Origin: Pseudomonas sp. Ant30-3
GTDB lineage: Bacteria > Pseudomonadota > Gammaproteobacteria > Pseudomonadales > Pseudomonadaceae
Direction of reading: 5' to 3'
DNA length: 45,529 nt
Assembly (NCBI RefSeq): GCF_000690905.1
Contig: NZ_JMCL01000096.1
Coordinates: 1-45,529, forward strand
Position 1 is the first letter of the stretch. Each line of letters begins with the position of its first letter. A model generated the notes under the pieces. It had not been told where the DNA came from. It made no database searches and was given only the letters and a program-made list of their open reading frames with translations. The position numbers and the translations under genes are program-made. Of the stretch, positions 33,924 through 41,411 are shown piece by piece.

Positions 33924-34057
33924 GGTCACTCCTTTGAATTCATTATCGCGAGGCTCAGGATCAGGCTCGCTTTGCTATGGTTATGCGTGCCTTCGACAAC
34001 GAATGGTCATGAAGTTGTCATGACCGAGCGGATTTTACGGAAAAACTGGAGAAGAAA

Positions 34058-34483
34058 ATGAAAACCTTTATGTCACGAGCCGCTTTCGCTGGCCTGTTGC
34101 TGAGTGCTTCGATGTTGGCGACGGCTGCGACGCCTGCGCCCAAAGGGGCAGAAGCGTTCATTGTTTCCCCTGAAGATGGCGCCACCGTGCCGCAGGAGTT
34201 CAAGGTCAAGTTCGGCGTGAAACACATCTCGTTGGCTCCAGCGGGCGACGTCACCAAAAACACCGGCCACCATCACTTGCTGATCGACGTCGACAAACTG
34301 CCACCTGCAGGCGCGCCGATTCCAACCGACGCCAACCACATGCACTTCGGCAAGGCGCAAACCGAAGCCACCATCAAACTGGCGCCGGGCAAGCACACCT
34401 TGCAGCTCGAACTGGGCGATGCGGGCCACATGCCGTTCGATCCGCCGATTGTGTCGGAAAAGATAACGGTCAATGTGAAGTGA
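34058..34483 (+). CDS. Periplasmic DUF4399-domain protein
   Basis: A 141-residue protein with a signal peptide (about residues 1-23, ending ATAA) and a small beta-rich domain. Conserved DUF4399 features are FIVSPEDGATVPQEFKVKFG, GHHHLLIDVD and NHMHFGKAQTE. Clustered His (GHHH, HMHF) suggest possible metal binding, but no function is established. A terminator follows. Confidence 0.87.
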   Translation: MKTFMSRAAFAGLLLSASMLATAATPAPKGAEAFIVSPEDGATVPQEFKVKFGVKHISLAPAGDVTKNTGHHHLLIDVDKLPPAGAPIPTDANHMHFGKAQTEATIKLAPGKHTLQLELGDAGHMPFDPPIVSEKITVNVK

Positions 34484-34500
34484 GATTTTAGCAGGTATGA

Positions 34501-34528
34501 AAAAGGGAGCCCGAAGGCTCCCTTTTTT
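34501..34528. terminator. Bidirectional terminator between DUF4399 gene and serA
   Basis: Stem GGGAGCC (34505-34511), loop CGAA, GGCTCCC (34516-34522), flanked by AAAA on the left and six T on the right. It serves both convergent genes. Confidence 0.9.
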
Positions 34529-34544
34529 GTTGCTCACACAGTAA

Positions 34545-35774
34545 TCAGAACAACACGCGGCAACGAATGGTGCCATTGATGTGCTGCAGCTTCTCCTGGG
34601 CGATTTCCGAGTAATCGGCATCGACGTCGATCACGACGTAGCCGACTTTCTCGTTGGTCTGCAGGAACTGACCGGAGATGTTGATGCCGTTTTCGGCGAA
34701 GACCTTGTTGATCTCGCTCATCACACCCGGAATGTTCTCGTGGATGTGCAGCAGACGGTGCTTGCCAGGGTGAGCCGGCAGGGCCACTTCCGGGAAGTTC
34801 ACGGACGATACCGAGGTACCGTTGTCGCTGTACTTGACCAGTTTTTCCGCCACTTCCAGACCAATGTTGGCCTGCGCTTCAGCGGTGGAACCGCCGATGT
34901 GCGGGGTCAGGATCACGTTGTCCAGGCCACGCAGCGGGCTTTCGAACTCTTCGTCGTTGGAGCGTGGTTCCACCGGGAAAACGTCGATGGCCGCGCCGAT
35001 CAGGTGCTTGTCCTTGATCGCATCCGCCAGCGCTTGCAGCTCGACCACGGTGCCGCGAGCGGCGTTGATCAGGATGCCGCCCTTCTTGATCGCGCGAATT
35101 TCTTTCTCGCCGATCATCCACTGGGTGGCCGCGGTTTCCGGCACGTGCAGGGTGACAATGTCGGACATGCCGAGCAGCTCGTGCAGATTGTTGACCTGGG
35201 TCGCATTACCCAGGGGCAGCTTGGTCACGGTGTCGTAGAAATACACCTGCATGCCCAGGCCTTCGGCCAGCACCGACAGTTGCGTGCCGATCGAGCCGTA
35301 CCCGACGATACCCAGCTTCTTGCCGCGGATCTCGAAGGAATTGGCTGCGCTCTTGATCCAGCCGCCACGGTGGCAGGATGCGTTTTTCTCAGGGATGCCG
35401 CGCAGCAACAGGATCGCTTCGGCCAGCACCAGTTCCGCTACGGAGCGGGTGTTGGAGTAGGGCGCGTTGAACACCGCAATGCCGCGTTCGCGCGCTGCGT
35501 TGAGGTCGACCTGGTTGGTGCCGATGCAGAAACAGCCGACCGCCACGAGCTTCTTCGCGTGATCGAAAATTTCTTCGGTCAGTTGCGTGCGAGAGCGAAT
35601 GCCGATGAAGTGGGCATCAGCGATCTTTTCCTTCAGCTGGGCTTCCGGCAGAGAACCGGTGAGGTACTCGATGCTGGTGTAGCCAGCCGACTTGAGGACG
35701 TCGACAGCCGATTGGTGGACGCCTTCAAGAAGAAGGAACTTGATCTTGCTCTTATCGAGAGAAGTCTTGCTCAT
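34545..35774 (-). CDS. serA: D-3-phosphoglycerate dehydrogenase
   Basis: A 409-residue enzyme: 3-phosphoglycerate to 3-phosphohydroxypyruvate, first step of serine synthesis. Its coupled reaction reduces 2-oxoglutarate to D-2-hydroxyglutarate. The NAD-binding glycine motif is GIVGYGSIGTQ, with FNAPYSNTRSVAE and TPHIGGSTAEAQ (catalytic His) present. The C-terminal ACT domain (about 338-409) starts RLLHIHENIPGVMSEI and mediates serine feedback. The start ATG 35774 (MSKTSLDKSKIKFLLLEG) fits the family; the frame runs further upstream without support. It is divergent from the dehydrogenase that re-oxidises D-2-hydroxyglutarate. Confidence 0.96.
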   Translation of the reverse strand: MSKTSLDKSKIKFLLLEGVHQSAVDVLKSAGYTSIEYLTGSLPEAQLKEKIADAHFIGIRSRTQLTEEIFDHAKKLVAVGCFCIGTNQVDLNAARERGIAVFNAPYSNTRSVAELVLAEAILLLRGIPEKNASCHRGGWIKSAANSFEIRGKKLGIVGYGSIGTQLSVLAEGLGMQVYFYDTVTKLPLGNATQVNNLHELLGMSDIVTLHVPETAATQWMIGEKEIRAIKKGGILINAARGTVVELQALADAIKDKHLIGAAIDVFPVEPRSNDEEFESPLRGLDNVILTPHIGGSTAEAQANIGLEVAEKLVKYSDNGTSVSSVNFPEVALPAHPGKHRLLHIHENIPGVMSEINKVFAENGINISGQFLQTNEKVGYVVIDVDADYSEIAQEKLQHINGTIRCRVLF

Positions 35775-35865
35775 CTGCGTAAACCTGTATCCCGGAGAAA
35801 AATGGCAGGAAATAGCCAGCAGACGCTGACCCGGACGGCAACAAACCGTCGCCGCAGAATAGCCG

Positions 35866-35901
35866 TTGGGCACTATCCTGCGGGGTCGATATGCTAGCAT
35901 A
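35866..35901 (+). promoter_or_regulatory. Possible promoter with 12-bp palindrome between serA and the D2HG dehydrogenase
   Basis: TTGGGC (35866-35871), an 18-base spacer, and TATGCT (35890-35895) form a fair sigma70 promoter for the plus strand. TATGCTAGCATA (35890-35901) is a perfect 12-bp palindrome, so a -10-like TATGCT is also readable toward serA, though no good -35 partner is seen there. Confidence 0.4.
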
Positions 35902-35977
35902 GGCGCCCCGCTAAACACTCATTCCTGCGACGTGAAGCGTTCTCAGGATGACCATGAATTGTTCGAGAGTTCTGTCG

Positions 35978-37372
35978 ATGACCAATCCTGCGCTGATTGA
36001 TGAGCTGAAGACCCTGGTTGAGCCTGGCAAGGTGCTGACCGACGCCGACTCCCTCAATGCTTACGGCAAGGACTGGACCAAGCATTTCGCCCCGGCACCG
36101 TCTGCGATCGTGTTCCCGAAAACCACCGAACAGGTCCAGGCCATCGTGCGTTGGGCCAACGCGCACAAGGTTGCGCTGGTGCCATCGGGCGGACGCACCG
36201 GGCTTTCCGCCGCCGCCGTCGCGGCGAATGGCGAAGTCGTTGTGTCTTTCGACTACATGAACCAGATTCTCGAGGTGAACCTGACTGATCGCACTGCGGT
36301 GTGCCAGTCGGGCGTGGTCACCGAGCAGCTGCAAAACGTTGCTGAAGAAAAAGGCTTGTATTACCCGGTGGATTTCGCTTCGGCAGGTTCCAGCCAGATC
36401 GGCGGCAATATCGGCACCAATGCCGGCGGGATCAAGGTGATTCGCTATGGCATGACCCGCAACTGGGTCGCCGGCATGAAAGTGGTCACCGGCAAGGGCG
36501 ATGTGCTCGAACTCAATCGCGACCTGATCAAAAACGCCACCGGCTACGACATGCGCCAGCTGTTCATCGGCGCCGAAGGGACGCTCGGTTTCGTCGTGGA
36601 AGCGACCATGCGCCTGGACCGCGCTCCGAAAAATCTCACAGCCATGGTCCTCGGCACCGCCGACTTCGACGCGATCATGCCGGTGCTGCACGCCTTCCAG
36701 AGCAAACTCGATCTGACCGCGTTCGAATTCTTCTCCGACAAAGCCTTGGCCAAAGTCATGGGCCGTGGTGACGTGCCGCTGCCGTTCGAGACCGATTGCC
36801 CGTTCTACGCGCTGCTGGAATTCGAGGCGACCACCGAAGAAGTCGCCAACCATGCGCTGGAAACCTTCGAGCACTGCGTCGAGCAGGGCTGGGTGCTGGA
36901 CGGTGTCATGAGCCAGAGTGAAACCCAGCTGCAGAATCTGTGGAAGCTGCGCGAGTACATCTCCGAAACCATTTCCCACTGGACGCCTTACAAAAACGAC
37001 ATTTCGGTCACCGTGTCGAAAGTCCCGGCATTCCTCAAGGAAATCGACGCGATTGTCGGCGAGCACTACCCGGATTTCGAAATCGTCTGGTTCGGCCACA
37101 TCGGCGACGGCAACCTGCACCTGAATATTCTCAAGCCGGAAAACCTCAGTAAGGACGAATTCTTCGCCAAGTGCGCGACCGTCAACAAGTGGGTGTTTGA
37201 AACCGTCGAGAAATACAACGGTTCAATTTCTGCCGAACACGGCGTGGGCATGACCAAGCGTGACTACTTGACCTACAGCCGCTCGCCGGTTGAGATCGAG
37301 TACATGAAAGCCGTCAAAGCGGTGTTCGACCCGAACGGCATCATGAACCCGGGCAAGATCTTCGCAGTTTGA
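35978..37372 (+). CDS. D-2-hydroxyglutarate dehydrogenase (FAD-binding oxidase)
   Basis: A 464-residue flavoprotein of the PCMH/FAD-oxidase_C type. The FAD domain (about 35-215) has VPSGGRTGLS and SAGSSQIGGNIGTNAGGIKVIRYG. The C-terminal domain has GHIGDGNLHLN and the metal-ligand EHGVG. Orthologues beside serA in Pseudomonas oxidise the D-2-hydroxyglutarate made by SerA back to 2-oxoglutarate, pulling serine synthesis forward. I use ATG 35978 (MTNPALIDEL), matching the family N terminus; ATGs at 35948 and 35954 are in frame and possible. A general D-lactate/glycolate dehydrogenase activity is less likely given the neighbour. Confidence 0.92.
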   Translation: MTNPALIDELKTLVEPGKVLTDADSLNAYGKDWTKHFAPAPSAIVFPKTTEQVQAIVRWANAHKVALVPSGGRTGLSAAAVAANGEVVVSFDYMNQILEVNLTDRTAVCQSGVVTEQLQNVAEEKGLYYPVDFASAGSSQIGGNIGTNAGGIKVIRYGMTRNWVAGMKVVTGKGDVLELNRDLIKNATGYDMRQLFIGAEGTLGFVVEATMRLDRAPKNLTAMVLGTADFDAIMPVLHAFQSKLDLTAFEFFSDKALAKVMGRGDVPLPFETDCPFYALLEFEATTEEVANHALETFEHCVEQGWVLDGVMSQSETQLQNLWKLREYISETISHWTPYKNDISVTVSKVPAFLKEIDAIVGEHYPDFEIVWFGHIGDGNLHLNILKPENLSKDEFFAKCATVNKWVFETVEKYNGSISAEHGVGMTKRDYLTYSRSPVEIEYMKAVKAVFDPNGIMNPGKIFAV

Positions 37373-37409
37373 TTTTCGACCTTAAGTGCAACGAATCAGG
37401 AGTCGGTCA

Positions 37410-38075
37410 ATGAGCTATCAGCACCAGTATGTCGACGGTACCCGTATTCACTTCCCGCTGGGCAAAGTGGTGTGCATCGGCCGCAACTACGCCGAACATG
37501 CCAAGGAACTGGACAATCCGGTGCCTACCGAACCGCTGCTGTTCATCAAGCCGGGCAGCTGCGTGGTGCCGCTGGAAGGTGGTTTCAGCATTCCGACCGA
37601 ACGCGGCTCTGTGCATTACGAAGCGGAAATCGCGGTGCTGATCGGCAAGCCGTTGTCGACCAAACCGAGCCGTGAAGAAGTGCTCGACGCCATTTCCGGT
37701 TTTGCTCCGGCGCTGGACCTGACCTTGCGTGACAAGCAGGCCGAGCTGAAATCCAAAGGTCTGCCGTGGGAAATCGCCAAGTCCTTCGACGGCGCCGCAG
37801 TGATCGCCCCGTTCGTTTCCGGCAGCCATTTTGCCGACCTGACCGACATCGGCATTCGCCTGACCATCAACGGCGAAGTGCGCCAGGATGGCAACAGCAA
37901 GGACATGCTCAACCCGATCGTGCCGATGATCCAATACATGGCGGGTTGCTTCTCGCTGCAGGCCGGTGATGTGATTCTGACGGGTACGCCGGTGGGCGTT
38001 GGCCCGCTGAATGTCGGCGACGAACTGGTGATCGAATTGCCGGGCGCAAGCAGCTTCAACAGCAGCGTCCGCTGA
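37410..38075 (+). CDS. Fumarylacetoacetate hydrolase (FAH) family protein
   Basis: A 221-residue member of the FAH/YcgM group. It shows VVCIGRNYAEHAKEL and metal-binding HYEAEIAVLIGK (E-x-E pattern). GSHFADLTDIGIRLTINGEVRQ and ILTGTPVGVGPL are typical of acylpyruvase or oxaloacetate tautomerase/decarboxylase relatives. The substrate is not decided by sequence. ATG 37410 follows AGGAG by seven bases. It lies 37 bases after the D2HG dehydrogenase and is likely in the same operon. Confidence 0.9.
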   Translation: MSYQHQYVDGTRIHFPLGKVVCIGRNYAEHAKELDNPVPTEPLLFIKPGSCVVPLEGGFSIPTERGSVHYEAEIAVLIGKPLSTKPSREEVLDAISGFAPALDLTLRDKQAELKSKGLPWEIAKSFDGAAVIAPFVSGSHFADLTDIGIRLTINGEVRQDGNSKDMLNPIVPMIQYMAGCFSLQAGDVILTGTPVGVGPLNVGDELVIELPGASSFNSSVR

Positions 38076-38088
38076 GTCACTGCAACTT

Positions 38089-38113
38089 CTGTAGGAGCCA
38101 GCTTGCTGGCGAT
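38089..38113. repeat. Single REP arm (family A)
   Basis: CTGTAGGAGCCAGCTTGCTGGCGAT-type arm, one base different from the family core, with no inverted partner in the next 150 bases. Confidence 0.75.
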
Positions 38114-38289
38114 AGAGATTGGTCATTTGATTGTTCCCGTCCAGAGCATGGGAACGATCATGGAGATGGGCAGTCCCGCCGTTTCCCGTTTTTTTCACAT
38201 TTTGTCTGGATAATTCTGCAGCGGTCGACATCTTCCGCGCTCGCGCTTGTGCTATTACCTCTGGCCTGAATTTCTGGAACGTTTTCTCC

Positions 38290-39219
38290 ATGCCCCCCCA
38301 GCCAACTGCAAAGTTTGTAAACGCCCGCCGCCCGCGCTTCTCCATGCGTTGGTATGTCTGGTTTGTGCTGATTGTCGCAGCCGCCTATGGCCTGGCCTTC
38401 GCGATGCATTGGGACGACCGTGGTGTGTTGTGGTTGCAAGAGCGTTTCGAATCAAAGACGGAGCGTAAGGACAGCATCTGGCTGCCGGATTACAAGGCGG
38501 TCATCGACGCGAAAGCACTGCCTGGCATGGAAGAGGACGAAGCGTCCGACCTTGCGTACAACCCGCAAACCAAAACCCTGTTCTCGGTGATGGGCAAGAA
38601 TCAGTTTCTGGTCGAGCTGACTTTGCAGGGCGATGTGTTGCGCAAAATGCCGCTGGTGGGCTGGAGCAATCCGGAAGCGCTGACGGCGATGGGCAACGGT
38701 TTGCTGGCGATCGTCGATGAACGCGCGCACGTCTTGTCCATCGTCAAAGTCGATGCCGCGACCCGTGAGCTGAATATCGCCAGCTTCCCGAAATACGACC
38801 TCGGTCCATCCGAAAACCAGAACAAGGCGTTTGAAGCGATTGCCTGGGACGCAGGGCGTCAGCAGATCCTGCTGGGCGAAGAACGTCCACCGGCATTGTT
38901 TAGCTGGAAAAGCGACGGCAGCCAGACGCTCACCGGAGACAAGCAGAAGCTCGCCAGCGACGAACTGGATATCCGTAACCTGTCGGCGCTGGCCATCGAC
39001 CCTCGCACGGGTCACACGCTGGTGCTGTCTGCCGATTCACACCTGCTGCTGGAGCTTGACGAGACGGGCGAGCAGGTCAGTTTCATGACCTTGCTTGGCG
39101 GTTTCAACGGGTTGAAAAAGACCATCCCGCGCGCCGAGGGCGTGACCATGGACGAGGCGGGCACACTGTACATCGTCAGTGAGCCGAACCTGTTTTATCG
39201 ATTCGAAAAGCAGCACTGA
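38290..39219 (+). CDS. SdiA-regulated/YjiK-family protein, membrane-anchored (first copy)
   Basis: A 309-residue protein with a basic N terminus, one transmembrane anchor (about residues 21-40, WYVWFVLIVAAAYGLAFAM) and a periplasmic beta-propeller-like domain. Family signatures are EASDLAYNPQTKTLFSV, NKAFEAIAWD and the C-terminal AEGVTMDEAGTLYIVSEPNLFYRF. The function of the family is unknown; E. coli YjiK is named for SdiA regulation. The ATG at 38290 is preferred; the open frame upstream to 38131 adds no recognisable sequence. A paralogue follows 117 bases downstream. Confidence 0.85.
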   Translation: MPPQPTAKFVNARRPRFSMRWYVWFVLIVAAAYGLAFAMHWDDRGVLWLQERFESKTERKDSIWLPDYKAVIDAKALPGMEEDEASDLAYNPQTKTLFSVMGKNQFLVELTLQGDVLRKMPLVGWSNPEALTAMGNGLLAIVDERAHVLSIVKVDAATRELNIASFPKYDLGPSENQNKAFEAIAWDAGRQQILLGEERPPALFSWKSDGSQTLTGDKQKLASDELDIRNLSALAIDPRTGHTLVLSADSHLLLELDETGEQVSFMTLLGGFNGLKKTIPRAEGVTMDEAGTLYIVSEPNLFYRFEKQH

Positions 39220-39336
39220 TCGACTAACGTGTAGGAATGCTTACTCCTGGTTGTAGGCCAAGGCTAATGGCCATTAAGCTTCAATTCAGACTGCCGTGGT
39301 ATTTCATCCGCCCGTCCTGATTCCGAGCTTCCCTGA

Positions 39337-40254
39337 ATGCGCCGACTTGCCCGTCCCAAACCCCTGATTCTGATGTTCGGGGTCATTGCCCTGATCGCGC
39401 TGATTGCGATTGGCCAGTTCATGCGCCTGTTCGAGCGCGCCTGGTTCAATGTGCACACGCTCTGGCAGGCGGAAAGCGCCCAGTCCATCGGTCTCGATCA
39501 CTACAGGGTCATGGTCGAGGCGCGGGTCATTGATGGGCTGAACGACAATGTCTCGGCGCTGACTTACGATCCGGTGCGCAAAAGCCTGTTCACCGTGACC
39601 AACAAAGACTCTGAACTGGTTGAGCTGTCGCTGGAAGGTCAGATTATCCGACGAATTTCTTTAATCGGTTTCGGCGATCCGGAGGCCGTGGAGTTCATCA
39701 GCGCCGATACTTACGTAATCACCGATGAACATCAGCAACGACTGATCAAGATTCATCTGGACGAAGACACGACGTTCCTGGACGCAGCCGATGCCGAGCA
39801 GATGACGCTGGGTGTGCATATGAACGGCAATAAAGGCTTTGAAGGGCTGGCGTACGATTCGGTGGGCAAGCGTCTGTTTGTCGCCAAAGAACGCGACCCG
39901 ATGCTGATTTATGAAGTTCAGGGTTTTCCTCATTACAATCCAGAAAAATCCTACGCGGTGCACGTGGTGAACAACCCGAAGCGCGATGCCGGAATGTTCG
40001 TGCGCGATCTGTCCAGCCTGCAATACGACGAGCGCAGCGGGCATTTGCTGGCGCTGTCGGATGAGTCGCGGCTGATTCTGGAACTGGATGTGGACGGGCG
40101 GCCCCTGAGCACCATGTCATTGAGCAAGGGGCGTCAGGGATTGCAGAAGACTGTGCCGCAAGCGGAAGGTATTGCCATGGATGACGACGGAACGATGTAC
40201 CTGGTGAGCGAGCCGAACCTTTTCTATGTGTTCAAAAAGCCTGCGCAACCCTGA
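39337..40254 (+). CDS. SdiA-regulated/YjiK-family protein, membrane-anchored (second copy)
   Basis: A 305-residue paralogue of the preceding gene: N-terminal anchor (about 10-30, LILMFGVIALIALIAIGQFM), then LNDNVSALTYDPVRKSLFTV, NKGFEGLAYDSVGKRLFVAKE and the ending AEGIAMDDDGTMYLVSEPNLFYVF. Similarity to its neighbour is confined to the family motifs, so the duplication is old. Function unknown; probably the same operon. Confidence 0.85.
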   Translation: MRRLARPKPLILMFGVIALIALIAIGQFMRLFERAWFNVHTLWQAESAQSIGLDHYRVMVEARVIDGLNDNVSALTYDPVRKSLFTVTNKDSELVELSLEGQIIRRISLIGFGDPEAVEFISADTYVITDEHQQRLIKIHLDEDTTFLDAADAEQMTLGVHMNGNKGFEGLAYDSVGKRLFVAKERDPMLIYEVQGFPHYNPEKSYAVHVVNNPKRDAGMFVRDLSSLQYDERSGHLLALSDESRLILELDVDGRPLSTMSLSKGRQGLQKTVPQAEGIAMDDDGTMYLVSEPNLFYVFKKPAQP

Positions 40255-40269
40255 GTCGCACCTCTCATC

Positions 40270-40351
40270 CGTGGGAGCAAAGCTTGCCCGCGATGGCGGT
40301 TTAAATGGCACACCGCGTTATCGTTGATCGCGAGCAAGCTTGCTCCTACGG
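40270..40351. repeat. REP doublet (family C variant)
   Basis: CGTGGGAGCAAAGCTTGCCCGCGAT near 40270-40294 is mirrored by ATCGCGAGCAAGCTTGCTCCTACGG at 40327-40351, with a few mismatches. It lies between the convergent YjiK-like and rpiA genes. Confidence 0.85.
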
Positions 40352-40363
40352 GTGCTCGGCCGA

Positions 40364-41035
40364 TCAGGCCCTGAGGGTCTTCACACCTTCACTCGTCCCC
40401 AACAACAGCACATCCGCAGGACGTGCGGCGAACAGGCCATTGGTGACCACGCCGACGATCGCATTGATCTGTGTTTCCAGCTCTTTCGGATTGGTAATCT
40501 GCATGTTGAACACATCCAGAATGATGTTGCCGTTATCGGTCAGCACGCCTTCACGGTAAACCGGGTCGCCGCCCAGCTTTACCAGTTCGCGAGCGACGTG
40601 GCTGCGAGCCATCGGGATCACTTCGACCGGTAGCGGGAACGCGCCCAGGACGGGCACCAGTTTGCTGGCGTCGGCGATGCAGATGAAAGTCCTGGCCACG
40701 GCCGCGACGATCTTCTCGCGAGTCAGCGCAGCGCCGCCGCCCTTTATCAGATTCAGATGCTCATCGCTTTCATCGGCGCCGTCGACGTAGAACTCAAGGT
40801 CGCTGACGGTGTTCAGCTCGTACACCGGAATGCCGTGTCCCTTCAGGCGCGCGGCAGTGGCTTCGGAGCTGGCGACCGCGCCGTCGAACGCACCTTTGTG
40901 CTGCGCCAGGGCATCGATGAAACAGTTGGCGGTGGAGCCAGTGCCAACCCCGACGATGCTCTTGTCATCGAGTTTCGGGAGGATGAGGTCGACGGCGGCC
41001 TGAGCCACTGCCTGTTTGAGTTGATCCTGGTTCAT
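40364..41035 (-). CDS. rpiA: Ribose-5-phosphate isomerase A
   Basis: A 223-residue enzyme interconverting ribose-5-phosphate and ribulose-5-phosphate in the pentose phosphate pathway. Motifs are GVGTGSTANCFIDAL (phosphate loop), YVDGADESDE (catalytic Asp region) and LIKGGGAALTREKIVA (catalytic Glu/Lys segment). The start is ATG 41035 (MNQDQLKQAVAQAA); the frame extends to 41092 without support. It is divergent from ilvA. Confidence 0.96.
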   Translation of the reverse strand: MNQDQLKQAVAQAAVDLILPKLDDKSIVGVGTGSTANCFIDALAQHKGAFDGAVASSEATAARLKGHGIPVYELNTVSDLEFYVDGADESDEHLNLIKGGGAALTREKIVAAVARTFICIADASKLVPVLGAFPLPVEVIPMARSHVARELVKLGGDPVYREGVLTDNGNIILDVFNMQITNPKELETQINAIVGVVTNGLFAARPADVLLLGTSEGVKTLRA

Positions 41036-41110
41036 GCGGGCTCCGAAGGCGGGCAAGGGGGGCGGAAAGGCCGGCATTATAGGCTTGGCCATAGTGCAGG
41101 GGGAAACACC

Positions 41111-41274
41111 CTGTGGTGAGAGGATTTTATCTGTGGTGAGGGGGTTTATCTGTGGTGAGGGGATTTATCCCCGTTGGAGTGCGAAGCACTCCCCAGCATT
41201 CTTTCAGGCTGCACCGCGTTCTACGGTTTTACGACGGCTGCGCCGCCGAACGGGGATAAATCCCCGCGCCACAG
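41111..41274. repeat. REP-like element with a triplicated left arm (family D relative)
   Basis: Three tandem 19-20 bp copies of CTGTGGTGAGGGGGTTTAT-type sequence start at 41111, 41131 and 41150. A central GGAGTGCGAAGCACTCC hairpin follows, then an inverted arm GGGGATAAATCCCCGCGCCACAG ending at 41274. It fills most of the 376-base rpiA-ilvA gap. Confidence 0.85.
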
Positions 41275-41320
41275 AAATACCTCCATCACAAAGATATTCC
41301 ACCACCACACGGGATCTGCT

Positions 41321-41367
41321 GTGGTTAAAACCACCGGTTTAGTGTGGTCGCCCGGCCGAAAGCCGGG
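41321..41367 (+). promoter_or_regulatory. Inverted repeats in the ilvA leader region
   Basis: GTGGTT-AA-AACCAC at 41321-41334 and the hairpin CCCGGC-CGAAA-GCCGGG at 41351-41367, which ends 44 bases before the ilvA ATG. No T-run follows, and I see no leader peptide rich in branched-chain codons, so classical attenuation is not supported. Confidence 0.35.
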
Positions 41368-41411
41368 TTAGACTCCTTGGCCCTGCCCAACCCGCTCAGT
41401 GATGCTTTCCG

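Noticed and set aside
41036..41411. Riboswitch or leader-peptide attenuator upstream of ilvA
   Set aside because: No leader peptide rich in branched-chain codons and no terminator/antiterminator pair; most of the region is a REP-like element.
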